The translations under genes were made by a program, and so were the position numbers. From the NCBI GenBank assembly GCA_003427395.1, contig BFEA01000637.1:744409-776503 (forward strand): 32,095 nt of DNA, written 5' to 3'. This stretch comes from Chara braunii. Taxonomy: Eukaryota > Streptophyta > Charophyceae > Charales > Characeae. The notes beneath the pieces are model-generated. The model ran no database searches. It was not told the origin of the DNA and was given only the letters and a program-made list of their open reading frames with translations. Shown piece after piece: positions 18,921-29,253 of this stretch. Every line of letters starts with the position of its first letter. Position 1 is the first letter of the stretch.

Positions 18921-19085
18921 CTAAGCGCCCGTGGTGCGGGCGGTGCGGACCATGCCTACAGAAATAAGAAATGTTGTAGACAACCTGACACAGGTCATTC
19001 GCATAAACCGAGACAAACTTTTTAAAAAAAAGCCAAATCACAGGATAATAAAGAACAGCCTAAAAATGACTACAAGGTCTGAGTT
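18917..19085 (-). other. Helitron 3' terminal region, copy 1
   Basis: On the minus strand the end reads hairpin (arms at 18937-18942 and 18926-18931, 5-nt loop), then cttag, then CTAA at 18920-18917, then flanking T. This matches the CTRR-plus-hairpin rule. About 165 bp recur at 31869-32040 in the same orientation, including agaaataagaaatgttgtag and gcataaaccgagaca, with divergence beyond. That defines it as a shared family terminus. Confidence 0.8.
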
Positions 19086-19183
19086 TAATTCATGAATTAA
19101 AAAAGTAACGAATAGAACAAAAGAAAAACAGGAGAAAAGACGAGCAAATACGGAGAAAGACAAAGAGAGAGACAAATAAAGAA

Positions 19184-19223
<40 letters not shown>

Positions 19224-19487
19224 ATAGAGAGAGAGAGAGAAAGGAGAAATAGAGAGATATATAAAGACTTTTAAAGAGAGTGAGAGAGAGAGAGGGGCGC
19301 AATAAAAGAGCAAAAAATTAAGGAAGACGAACACATGTATACAAAGAAAAAAAAATTCATATGAAGATTTTTCATTCCGGTATAGTAAGCAAGAGGCCGC
19401 AGTATGATCAAGGCACAATAATCACGTAGTGGAATCAACGTCGACTTAAAAAAAATAAAATAAAATTACGTCAAAATTACTTAAGTC

Positions 19488-19528
<41 letters not shown>

Positions 19529-19678
19529 CATTTGTTTGTCTCTCTCCTCCCATATCTTTTATAGGGGCAATCACGTAACCGAAACCGAAGATGAATATCT
19601 AAAATTTTATCATTAAGGCAAGGGTTGGACGACCGCCCAATGAACATCTCTCTCTTCCTATATCTCTCATACCACAAA
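19086..19678. repeat. Simple-sequence-rich stretch inside the Helitron
   Basis: It holds gata repeats (about 19188-19222), GA-rich blocks to 19295 and a (TC)n tract at 19489-19525. The ORFs crossing it (Leu-Ser, Tyr-Ile and Arg-Glu repeats) are composition artefacts. No gene is seen. Confidence 0.8.
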
Positions 19679-20460
19679 TCAACTTCCTTCGCTGGAATGA
19701 TACTCTTGCAGCACCTCACGAACAGAAACTTGTTGAAACAATTTCTGACGATACTCCTCGAAAGTTCCGAATCGACCTTTTCCTTGCCGATTGTAATTGA
19801 GATGAATCATAACATCCACACACCTCCTAGTCTTCATGCTTGTATTCAATTTCTTTTCTGCTTCCACAATATCTTGAATCCGGTGAGAATTTTCAAGATG
19901 AGACAGGTGTGTAAGTATTTTTTTGAGACCAATAGATTCAAGAGAGTCATATATGACATTGTTAAAATTAAAAGAACTCGGGTGTCCCGAGGGTCTTGTA
20001 TGGACATGCATATGTTTTGTTGATGGTGTAACGACGGACACAATATAAGTGACAAGAGACGGAGTAGCCGTAGTGGCCGACAAAGCAGAAACAACAACAT
20101 AGGTAGTGACAATCGACGTTGGTATGCTGGACGGTGGAACAAAATCTGCAAGATGTTGAAAATTTTGAGGAGTTTTGCTCGAAGGGGTAGTCTACGGACC
20201 GAAGTGGAATGAGGAGCGGAAGAAGCAACCACAAAAGAAATCCTTTTGCGAAGGTTCTGTATCCGTACATATCTGTGAAAAGGGATGAGGAATTATCCCT
20301 TCGTTCGGAGAACGTGACAAATGAATTACATCCTCGTAATCTCCTCATTAGAGAGAGCAATGAACTCATCTTTCAAAAGTGATTTCGACATAGAAGAAGC
20401 CTCAAAATCCGAAACATTCAACGGGTCTGAAGGAAGGGGAGATTGTCGTTCCAACCGCAT
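19679..20460 (-). pseudogene. Eroded coding region of unknown family, within the Helitron
   Basis: The minus-strand frame ending at 19679 reads FNNVIYDSLESIGLKKILTH, a predicted amphipathic segment, then a charged helical stretch (RIQDIVEAEKKLNTSMKTRR) and YNRQGKGRFGTFEEYRQKLF. Upstream it continues through a Ser/Thr/Val-rich section. Near 20340 a frameshift leads into MSKSLLKDEFIALSNEEITR (about 20398-20339). The composition looks protein-like but I recognise no domain. It lies between the helicase and the Helitron 3' end, so it is either an extra Helitron protein or a captured host fragment. Confidence 0.45.
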
Positions 20461-20556
20461 ATCAATGAGTTTGTTTCTTTTTCAGTCGAGGAAGTTTTCT
20501 CATATTCGTCTATCTTTTATGACTGTGATACTTTTGACAAACATTTAAAAAAACAC

Positions 20557-21374
20557 CTAAGTCAAAATATTCTGCATGCAACCCTTCTTCGCATTGTTAA
20601 ACCATCCAGCAAGGTAAGCGCGCGGATTCGGAGTGCGGACTTTTGGTGCATCGTTATCATCGGGCACCACAACGAACCCCGAAGGTTTTTGTGTTTGCGA
20701 TGTGACGCAAACATCTATTTCGTGTCCATTGCGTTGAGATTGCGAACACGAATCACAAACACGTGGACACCAAAAGACGCCTGCACAAAATGGAAGAGAT
20801 GCAAGTGCATCCTTGGGGAGCTCATTCAGCGTTCTTATTATCCGAGTGTCCGTTTCAACAACAACAGGTTCTCGTCCCGCCCGATTATCAGCCAAGGTAG
20901 GCTCAAGCACCTCGGGGGAACCAAAAAAAATAGTTTTCTCACCACTTCTTTTTGTTTTCTTGAACGTAGATTCAACACAGTTTTCTTTTGAATCAGTCGT
21001 AACGTTATCATCCTCGTCATCGGGAAATGTAAGGATATTACGTCTACCCAACACACCTCTATGTGAATTATCCCCATCAGCACGACAATCGTCACCACCC
21101 CCCTCCATAACCATATTTTTAGCATCATCAAGGGTATTCCTTTGCGAACATGCAAGTTTAACTTTGCCAAAAACAACATGATTGTCTTGAACATGTCCAC
21201 TTCCAAGATTGATCGATCACTCATCATTTTCACTTTCCTTTGATCTCTCCGAATGTTCGGCTTTAACTTTTGACGTAACATCTGGATCATCTCGAGTGGT
21301 ATTGTAGCTTCTCATTGCTTTCCTCTTAGCACGAGTTTCATATTTATGACCTATTCGGGAATCGCCTGTGAAGA
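20557..21374 (-). pseudogene. Eroded ORF downstream of Helitron helicase, family unknown
   Basis: After the helicase stop and a splice-acceptor-like T-rich stretch ending ttcttcacag (about 21365-21374), the minus strand reads one frame: RIGHKYETRAKRKAMRSYN, a polar stretch, a TGA near 21210, then an uninterrupted 185 codons from 21114 to 20557. That part is acidic at first (PDDEDDN), with ETDTRIIRTLNELPKDALAS, a Cys-containing block (FWCPRVCDSCSQ) and a conserved-looking tail (PNPRAYLAGWFNNAKKGC). No known fold is recognised. It may be a later exon of the Helitron polyprotein or a captured gene. Confidence 0.45.
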
Positions 21375-21424
21375 ACGAAAATGACAAAATTAATCAGAAC
21401 GCAAAGACTCGAAAAAAAATAAAA

Positions 21425-22604
21425 TTAAACAACTAATCCCAAAAGTTTATGATGTATAATATTCTTTGACAAAAAAATATTATCAGGCAACGCAACACGG
21501 ATCTTGTTGGGATGACCAACACACGACAAAGCAACATAAAGTTGACCATGTGCAAAAATCGGTTTGCGCAACCAAACCTCCGCACACAATATGGTTTGTC
21601 CTTGAGACTTGTTAATCGTTGCAGCAAAAGCAAGACGGACATAAAATCCCATCCTACACCATTTGAATCGGGTGGTCTCACCATCGCTTGTCAGATCACT
21701 CTTGGGGATGAATACAGTCTTACCCGTGCGCATTGTTGTCACTTCCAACAAATCATACCAAGTTTCAAGCAACTTGTGAGGTGGAAGGCCTGATTCATTA
21801 AGGAAGTTTAAAAACTATCGCTCAATACCGAGTCCAGTATCATTCGAATTGGGATAATCAACGCTGAAAAACTCACGCACCTCCCCAAGGAAATTGTTAA
21901 GAACACAGTTGTTAACTGAACCGACATCGTCATTACTAGGGCAAAGAATTAATCGAGGCGAGAAATACTCGGTACCCCCCACGTGGTTAGACACATCGTG
22001 AAACATCGATGAAATCAACTCATCAATTAGTTTTATCACGACAAATCTCATGTGACAATATGATTGCAGCAGGTTCATTAGGAACAACACGAGGATGATT
22101 ACCATTCTCAATACGCAAAAAAAAGTGGGCATACATTCGTATCATTTCATCATCGCCTAAGCTTAAGATTCGCATTTTTTGGGTCAGTTGATGAACCTTA
22201 ATTTTGTTTTTTCACAAAGGAGATATTGTGATGGACGCATCAATTTGTTGCGTTTGCGATCCATGTTTCACAACGGGCAAAACCTGTCTAAAATCCCCAG
22301 CAAGAAGTAAAACTTTCCCACCAAACAACTCATCAATGTTATAGAGGTCCCGAAGCATAATGTTAAGAGCTTCAAAGTGAAACTTGTTAATCATCAGAGC
22401 CTCGTCCCAAACAATCAAGTCGCCACAGCGGATAAACTCTACAATATCACTTTGTTTCTTAATTGAGAAGGGACGCGTGTTATCAGATTTGAAAGGTGTC
22501 CGGAATCGTGAGTGAAATGTTCGACCCCCTGTGAAAAGAGTCGTCACTATGTCAATCGACGTTTCGGCTAGTTCAATGGCATAATGAGACCTGATGCTTA
22601 CCAA
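21425..22604 (-). pseudogene. Helitron PIF1-like helicase domain, decayed
   Basis: The helicase half of RepHel, which would unwind DNA during rolling-circle transposition. Visible motifs: GGRTFHSRFRTPF (motif Ia region), LIVWDEALM (Walker B, DEA at 22398-22406), GGKVLLLAGDFRQVLPVV (motif III), SPRLILCPSNDDVGSVNN (about 21980-21925), and FAATINKSQGQTI followed by FAHGQLYVALSCV (C-terminal motifs V/VI region). The first part is in one frame (22604-22212). The rest (22132-21425) is in another, with a stop at 21815. The Walker A motif is not visible in the expected place upstream. The order and spacing fit plant-type Helitron helicases. Confidence 0.9.
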
Positions 22605-23100
22605 AATCGATTCAATGCAAAAAAAAATTCATGTTCTGGACGGTGTATCGACAAAAGAACGCAATAATGTTTTCTCTTGCACAAATTTTTTTTTTTTTTC
22701 CACCAACACTCGTTGGTGTGGTCGAGGACGTCGAAAATGACATTTATATTTACGTTGCATTTGAATCCGATCATACGACAACTCTTCGTTTAGAATCGAC
22801 GACACTTTTTTGTTCTCGTAATGTCTCGTTATGTTCTCAACAGTTGTTTCTCAGTCGGGTGTGGGAAAATAAAGACAGAATTGACGAATGATTTTTGCAA
22901 ACTTTTACAAAATACGGTCAAGATTTAATAAGACTTAACGATTGCAAAATGTTCAGGGGAACCATTTCATTGCTTGTGTGATACTGGAAATCGTCACACA
23001 TCTTATCTCAATGTCGTTAAAAGAAACGGACCAGATCTTTCACTAGACTAAGGACAAGAATCATAGCAAATACTTTGCGAACATCTTCAGACATATAATG
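22605..23100 (-). other. Junction between Rep and helicase, heavily eroded
   Basis: The Walker A (GPGGTGKT) region should fall here. All three minus-strand frames are full of stops and no such motif is seen. A T17 run at 22687-22699 and scattered short matches suggest deletion and frameshifting. I treat it as a degraded part of the RepHel frame. Confidence 0.5.
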
Positions 23101-25713
23101 TCATGCAACTGTCTCTATGCATTGATTGTATGCATCGTCGGTTTGCAAAAGGCCCAATCGAAGACAAATAGATCGGACAAAATTGAATTCGACTCTGTGC
23201 ACCGTACGAATTTCGGCAAAAGAGCACACCCCACAAGAATGTTCATGGTTTAACAGCACACGCAGATAGAATCGTTCCCGTTCCGTAATCCTCCTATGAT
23301 GCAACCGAGATATCTTTTCGAAGGGACCACCGTGAATATCACGTTTTCTTCGGTTTCACTTCTTATGTTTGTTGTCCCATACATTAGTATTAACGATCTC
23401 TACATACAGAGGAAACTCCTCTTTAGGAACATTTCCATTCAAAGAGTTGTGTTCCATGTACGCCGTCAATTTCATTTTCGGGGGCTCATGTGAAACAAAA
23501 TCATGCTCAATGCTAAATTTGAATTGCACTTTTTGCATGTTTTCGATATGCATGGGCAATCTTTCGACCGTGTGTCACTGTTCCGTTATGTCAAACTCAA
23601 ATAATCGTCAGCATGTCTCGCACGCACCTACAACACGCATATCTTGATACTATTTCACTTCATCGATGAGCGGATTACTATCTTGCTCGCAAACCATCGC
23701 ACGATCATACCCTTTGTATACATACTTATACACGTACTTGCACGCCTTGATGTTAGCACAATATTCAACATTCAAGTGACAATTCAACCTCGTTAGGAAG
23801 TAAGGGTTATACAGGACCACACGACGATTATCATAAACAATATCATTTTCAACAATTGTAAAACCATCGTGACTTTGTTTCCTTCTCGTATATGAAGAGT
23901 GCGTTTGTTCGTATTTGAATGTTGTTGTTGAAATGAAGTTTTTTCAGAATCCTTTTGTGCATTCTCCGACCTCCGTACACGAAGTGTCGCATTTCTCCGC
24001 ACCTCAAATCATGCGAAACATGAACTTGGCAACCCTTTTTCTCAATTCCGCTTCCGAAGGAATCTCAGCACACACCATATTGTCAACAACATCCATATCC
24101 CGAAGTTTATCATCCGGATGCAAGGTAACCAATATATGTGTGTGTGGTATACCCCTTTTTTGAAACTCCACAACTTAAAACATTACATTCACCATACCAA
24201 AGATTCATTTGTTCTTTATCTCATTGATAAGTTGTGCAAGATAGCCTTTGAATACTTTCGAGAGAAGATCGGGCCTCTCGTTAGGACATTGACCTGGCAA
24301 CAAGGCTTGTTTGATCTTCGACCAGTTACTGTTGCATGTCATAGTGATGAAAAAATCCGGTTTTTTGAATCGCCTCACGATTGTCATGCTGTCGCGATAT
24401 CTTTCACTCATATATCGAGGACCCCCAGTGAATGTTGACGGTAAAATCACCTGTGTCCCAATACCGTCACCACATTGATTTTGTTCCACGAGATCTCGTA
24501 AATCCTGATAATACTCCGACCGTAAATCTTTTTGATGAAATCTCACCCATTTTAAGCAAAAAGATTAAACCTTAGCGTACGCCATGCAACAAAACTGGTG
24601 AAAAAAACGAACTGCATAAAGGAAGAAAGGTCTTTCATCATCGTGTTCGTAAAAGTGAAATGCATACTACTCATTGGCGCTAAGTCCTAGCGGTCATTCA
24701 ACTTCTGAGGCACGTCGGACAGACCAACTATCAATCCCCTTCAGGAAAAACAAAACGAACCTCAAGCAGTGATGCGGTCATAAACATTATGAAAACACAA
24801 CCGTTTGTCGCTCACTTGGAAGAGGAGCACGTTAACAAATCTTGAACTCACGAGGAAGAAGGTCATCAACCATGAGAACGCACACCTTCTGCAAAACTGT
24901 GGGACGGTTGTAACGCCTTGCATGTTCATCCGCGGGCATGACATCTGGGTTAATGACTAACTTCCTCCTGTTTAAAGCTTTCGGTGGAAGGTCAACAATC
25001 TTCATAAAGTCCCTCATGTAATTGTTACAACTTTGCAGCAATTCAAGAAACCTTCTCAATATTCGTTTTATTCGCTCTTGTTCGATATTAAACGTATGTG
25101 TAGGTAAATTAAAAAAATCTACTATTTGATCAATCGTATTATCAAAATGTTGAGGATCGTGAAAGTAAAATTGTGCAAACTGAAGACGTTTCCCTTTTCC
25201 CACAGCCAATGCACCAATACGATGACAGATCGGACCCTGAGCCTGAAGTTGGTCTTGAAATTCTTGACAACAATCGCTCGGTTGCTTCAACCGTGAGGAT
25301 GCGAGGGATAAACTATTATTGATTATCCTCACACTGTTTTAAACGAATCGACCATCGGGAGTTTGAGATGTTCAAATGCAAAAAAATTCTTCAATTTCAT
25401 GCTGTGGAGACCCTTCGCGAGACCACTCGCTTAGAGGACAACGTTTCGCAACTTTTGTGCAACATATCTTTGTCCATGTTTTTTCGTGATGCCATAATTT
25501 AGCACCACAATGGTTACAGGGTTGTCGGTCACCAGTGCCAAACGTCTCAACTGTGCTAGCATTCCCAAGAATTGCCACACTGTTCTCAACCACCGCATAT
25601 GGTGTTGTCACGGGTGCAGATGGGAGTACATTCAGATCAGCAAGCGGAGCATTATGTGAATCAATCATTTCCTTATCACGACTATCCGACTCACTATGTT
25701 TGCGATTGTTCAT
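23101..25713 (-). pseudogene. Helitron N-terminal and HUH Rep domains, decayed
   Basis: This would nick and join single strands during rolling-circle transposition. A single minus-strand frame runs 25713-23101 with about ten nonsense codons. It shows a Cys/His block CNHCGAKLWHHEKTW...CC (about 25530-25450); the Helitron-like N domain (GPICHRIGALAVGKGKRLQF, about 25240-25180); LSANE-YYAFHFYEHDD and LPSTFTGGPRYMSERYRDSM leading to FFITMTCNSNW; the HUH motif GIPHTHILVTL (His codons at 24136-24138 and 24142-24144); and the Tyr motif KYVYKYVYKGYDRA (about 23705-23745) with both tyrosines. It ends with RERFYLRVLLNHEHSCGV. A T7 run (A7 on the given strand, 25380-25386) causes a local frameshift. The catalytic residues survive but the frame does not. 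Confidence 0.92.
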
Positions 25714-25796
25714 TGAATTTCGAATGGTAACGAATGAATTATTTGATTGCCTCGCTCTCGATGACAGACTCTATGATTGCCTCGACCGATACGAGT

Positions 25797-26159
25797 TTAT
25801 TTCAAAGAAGAAGATGTACTCCTCGACTGCCCATAGGCGGTCGTCCGAATCTTTACAAGGACATTCATAGCAAACAAACTTTGCCTCACACTCCGTACAA
25901 AATATTTATGAGCACGCACATTTTTTTTCCTCCTACGATTGTTAATCGCAACTCTCAATGCACACATACGTTTAGCCTGAAAGTTTGTCCGTCTCTCCTG
26001 ACTTTTCTTTCGGGTTGAAATTCTATGTGATGTAGAACCTGGTTCAATAATATTCATCGTATGAATTAATATAGTTTCATCACCAACGTCCATAGTATTT
26101 TCAACAATTATCGTATTTGCATCATAGTCGGGCAACATACGTTGAAGCATCGATGACAA
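25797..26159 (-). pseudogene. Helitron N-terminal segment, basic
   Basis: A 120-codon minus-strand frame reads acidic or neutral sequence, then an Arg/Lys-rich part (STRKKSQERRTNFQAKRM, then INNRRRKKN). It lies between the 312-codon frame (26255-27193) and the Cys/His block at 25713, each in a different frame. The likeliest reading is one frameshifted N-terminal extension of the Helitron protein. An intron is a possible alternative. Confidence 0.5.
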
Positions 26160-26254
26160 CGATCAAAGTTCAAAACGATGCACGACTTTAGTGATACGCA
26201 GTTGTCGAAGGCGCAACATACGATACCGTGTCTTGCGCCTTGAACGAATAGGTT

Positions 26255-27193
26255 TTAATAAAATAATCTTCTCTGACGATTATGAAATCTAACAAACTTT
26301 CTAACCATTGCGTTCGGTGAATTTGGTAGGGTCGTGGCAGAAGAGCATGGTTGTGCATGAACACTTGTCACGGAAGGACAAAGGACAGACTCCCCACATC
26401 TTTGTCGGGGATGCTCTGTGAACCTAGATGACGAATCATCGTGCACAGGTAGCAAATGAAAGAGAAAACTATCGACTAAGAAGGTTTTTTCGATCATCGA
26501 AACTGAATTTATATGTACTGCAACATATGTACCAATTTCAACAGGGCGTGTACTTTGCAAGGTTATATAGATATTTCGATGACAACTAATCTGATCGGTA
26601 CAAACACCAATATTTCCTTGTCTCCTTCGGTTAGAAAACACAGGGCGTGCGATATCATCCACCAACGAAATTGGTTCTTGAAAAGATAAAGACCTATCAC
26701 TACATTGTTCTTCGATAGAACAATCAGGGTCGCGATCTCGAGTTACCATTGGTTGTTTATCTCTCATGCGAGCAGTCTCATCACCCTCAACACCTACTGC
26801 TTGTACTAAAAACCTTTGACTCCGACGACTTTGGAAAGGTGGTCGTCCACGTTTGCGGTGTTTGTGTTGTGATGACACCTGTGTTTCAATCGTAGAGCGA
26901 CAGAGAGTAATATCCGAGCCTATATGCAATCCCAATGCATCGTTCGATGAAAAAGAAGTGCGGTCTAACGAAGGGAAACGGACTAGACCAAAATCAATGG
27001 TAAGAGATTGATCATACTCTGATATCGTTGGAGAAGACAACAAACGATCGATAATAGGTCCTTCATAACGCCGAAGACGTTTGCGACGCTTCCACGTAAC
27101 ATGCAAGGACCTATCCCGAAATGAGGAGGTGTTTGGAATGGTAGATAAATCACTGGTGGTTGAACCCTGACGCACACCTTCGTTCCCTGCCAT
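26255..27193 (-). CDS. 312-residue ORF at Helitron 5' side, GRP-type basic motif
   Basis: The longest uninterrupted frame in the window: ATG at 27193, stop at 26255. The protein is polar, Ser/Arg-rich and probably disordered. It has a basic KRRKRLRRYEG stretch near residue 36 and an AT-hook-like KHRKRGRPPFQSRR near residue 133, so DNA binding is plausible. It sits directly upstream of, and on the same strand as, the Helitron N-terminal domain, so it is probably the start of the RepHel protein, or a separate first ORF. No catalytic motif is seen. Its intactness contrasts with the nonsense-riddled Rep behind it. Confidence 0.5.
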   Translation of the reverse strand: MAGNEGVRQGSTTSDLSTIPNTSSFRDRSLHVTWKRRKRLRRYEGPIIDRLLSSPTISEYDQSLTIDFGLVRFPSLDRTSFSSNDALGLHIGSDITLCRSTIETQVSSQHKHRKRGRPPFQSRRSQRFLVQAVGVEGDETARMRDKQPMVTRDRDPDCSIEEQCSDRSLSFQEPISLVDDIARPVFSNRRRQGNIGVCTDQISCHRNIYITLQSTRPVEIGTYVAVHINSVSMIEKTFLVDSFLFHLLPVHDDSSSRFTEHPRQRCGESVLCPSVTSVHAQPCSSATTLPNSPNAMVRKFVRFHNRQRRLFY

Positions 27194-27954
27194 ATCAACG
27201 GTCGTGTGTGTATGTATTTTTACATGACTACAACATATAAATTAAATGATATGAGGAATGCAATACATATAGAAAATCTGGACGAAGAAAATAAATCTTA
27301 GAACGTGCATATACAAATGTAATTAATAATTATCATAATAATAAGAGTGATATAGGGTCAATTAAAAAAAAAAAAAAAAAAAAAAAAACACGTATTCCAA
27401 GCATAAACAAAGTCGTCACAACACCAAACGAAAAAAGAAAGAAAACAAAATGACCAGTTTGGGATTTTTAATTTTTTTAATGTTTGTGTCGAGGGAAATG
27501 AAGGTTAATTAATTGACAACGAAACGTATTTGTTCGTGTAGATATAAACGTAACGGTCAAGTTGCACGTTCGTGCGAACGTTCAATTGACAACGGATTTA
27601 TATGTTAATTAATCAAGGTGCGTCGTATTTTTTTGCTATGCGTTGTTCAAAAAAACGATTACTTTTTTTTCTTATGTTTGATTTGTGGTCCTATACGCCC
27701 TATAGTCTTTTTAGGGCCCCATGGGATGGAGTCAGACGTACCTCATTTGTCCACATTTACCCTTTGTCGTTGCACAACAGGGCTCACTTTCCTATTCGTA
27801 TAAGTTTGTCATTGGGATCGGAACTTCTTTTGGCTCCAATCGACCTTGATCGAGGCGGCTCCTACTTGCGGTCAACCTTCTGTATTCTAAGTCAATCATC
27901 CGTCCACAAAGAATTCGACGACGGTAAAATATCTTTCCCATCTTGTTCGATCTC
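27194..27954. other. AT-rich, probable Helitron 5' flank; no gene seen
   Basis: It contains an A25 run at 27364-27388, a near-perfect palindrome acgttcg-tg-cgaacgt at 27566-27581, and gttaattaat plus ttgacaacg occurring on both sides of that palindrome. The Helitron 5' terminus should be here or further right, but no unambiguous TC start with family support could be placed. Confidence 0.4.
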
Positions 27955-28080
27955 GACCGCTAAAATGTAGTCTGTGGTACTCGTTCTCCTCGTTCAGGCA
28001 CGAGGTCCGGATCTCAAAAGAGGGCGTTGACTCCTCCACGATAACATTGCACCACCCCCATAAATGGGTCTGTGTGGCGC
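27955..28080 (-). repeat. Dispersed repeat B, resembling 7505-7645
   Basis: Partner of repeat A, similar in both nucleotide and minus-strand translation (EENEYHRLHFSGRDR versus EEEEYPRPLPRGRG). The frame here runs 28132-27896 and starts with GWGEVWCATQTHLWGWC, a Trp-rich stretch. It may be a decayed coding fragment of unknown family. Confidence 0.35.
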
Positions 28081-28132
28081 ACCACACCTCTCCCCAGCCA
28101 GCCTCGAAGGTCGTGGTTGCAGGAAGAGTCAT

Positions 28133-29253
28133 TCCTAGAGATCGAGGTCGGCCAAACCATTGATGGCCTCACCATTCCTCTCCTCTTTTGCTTCGGCGAC
28201 TACAATGAGAATAAAACTTCTTGGAACGGACTTACGTGAGAGGAGGTAGTTTGGGATAGCATGGGTGCCTTAGGAAAAATGCTACGTTTATTGCCAACTT
28301 TATTCCTTCTTATCGGATTATTTCCTTCTCCAATATTCATTACAATGCATGGTGTGACCCAACCCTCTCAATAACATTTACTTTTCTTTACATAAACGCC
28401 ATCGGATTTTCAACGCCTTATGCAGCATAGTCATACGTACCTTGTTTATTCTTTACCATGCTTTGCTTTCCTTCGATAATATTTAGTCGGAGAGGACCTA
28501 AATATGTTCTTGTTTTTTTTTATTGACTATCGAAACTCTTCCTTTACAATTATTCATTAAATTTATAATCTGATGACACGCAATCTCTCGCAATATTTCC
28601 TTTTTTCGAAAGTTCTTATTGACTTCAACAACTTTTTAATATGATCTTATGTCCATATTTCAACAATATAAGAACAATATAAGTATACTCTCCTGCTTGT
28701 TTTTCAACAATATGTAGAACAATATAAGAACGAACACGAAAACCATACAATATGAAAAAACAAAATCTCAAAAATATTAGCGACTAAAGGTTAAAATCGT
28801 CTTCATAAGAATGAACATACACAACACGAGGTAACATAGTAACAAACGACTAAGGCAACCTTTAATTTCATTTATCAATGATAATTTTTTATCATTTAAA
28901 TAATACTTGTAAAAAAAAAGAATGTCGAAAAGAAAAAGATACTTTGAATATATATATATAGAGAGAAAGAAAAAAGGAGAGGCAGAAAGGGAGACAAAAA
29001 AAAAGAGAGAGGAAGCGAGAGAGAGAGAAAAGACAAATTGTAGTGCCTTATTGCAAAACCCTTTAAGTATCATTATCATTAATAAAAAGGGAGAAAACTA
29101 CGAAATGACAGGTTCTTCCAACTATCACACTCGACCTCTTTATTGTCTATCCCACTCTAGCCACTGCTATTTTTATTGCTTGAATACGATTGACTTCATA
29201 GTTAATGACAAAGACAAATTGCACTACTCGTCTCAATCATCACGTCCACGAAG
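28133..29253. other. No gene seen, AT-rich
   Basis: AT-rich sequence with a purine-rich block (about 28955-29030, GA-rich). No protein, RNA gene or clear repeat is recognised. Confidence 0.5.

Larger units (their letters stand above)
18917..27193 (-). mobile_element. Decayed Helitron (RepHel class), 3' end defined
   Basis: On the minus strand: an N-terminal region with a GRP-type basic motif, a Cys/His N-terminal block, the HUH Rep domain, the PIF1-like helicase, then extra eroded coding sequence, then a Helitron 3' terminus at 18917. The terminus has a perfect 6-bp GC hairpin, a 5-nt spacer and CTAA, followed by T in the flank. Helitrons move by rolling-circle replication, insert between A and T without target duplication, and often carry host gene fragments. 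The 5' end (expected TC) was not found; it must lie at or beyond 27193 and before 31869. At least three frame changes and many nonsense codons make it inactive. Confidence 0.75.

Noticed and set aside
20837-21290. 150-codon minus-strand ORF overlapping the 185-codon ORF
   Set aside because: It is the shadow frame; the other frame continues from the upstream segment and has the more protein-like composition.
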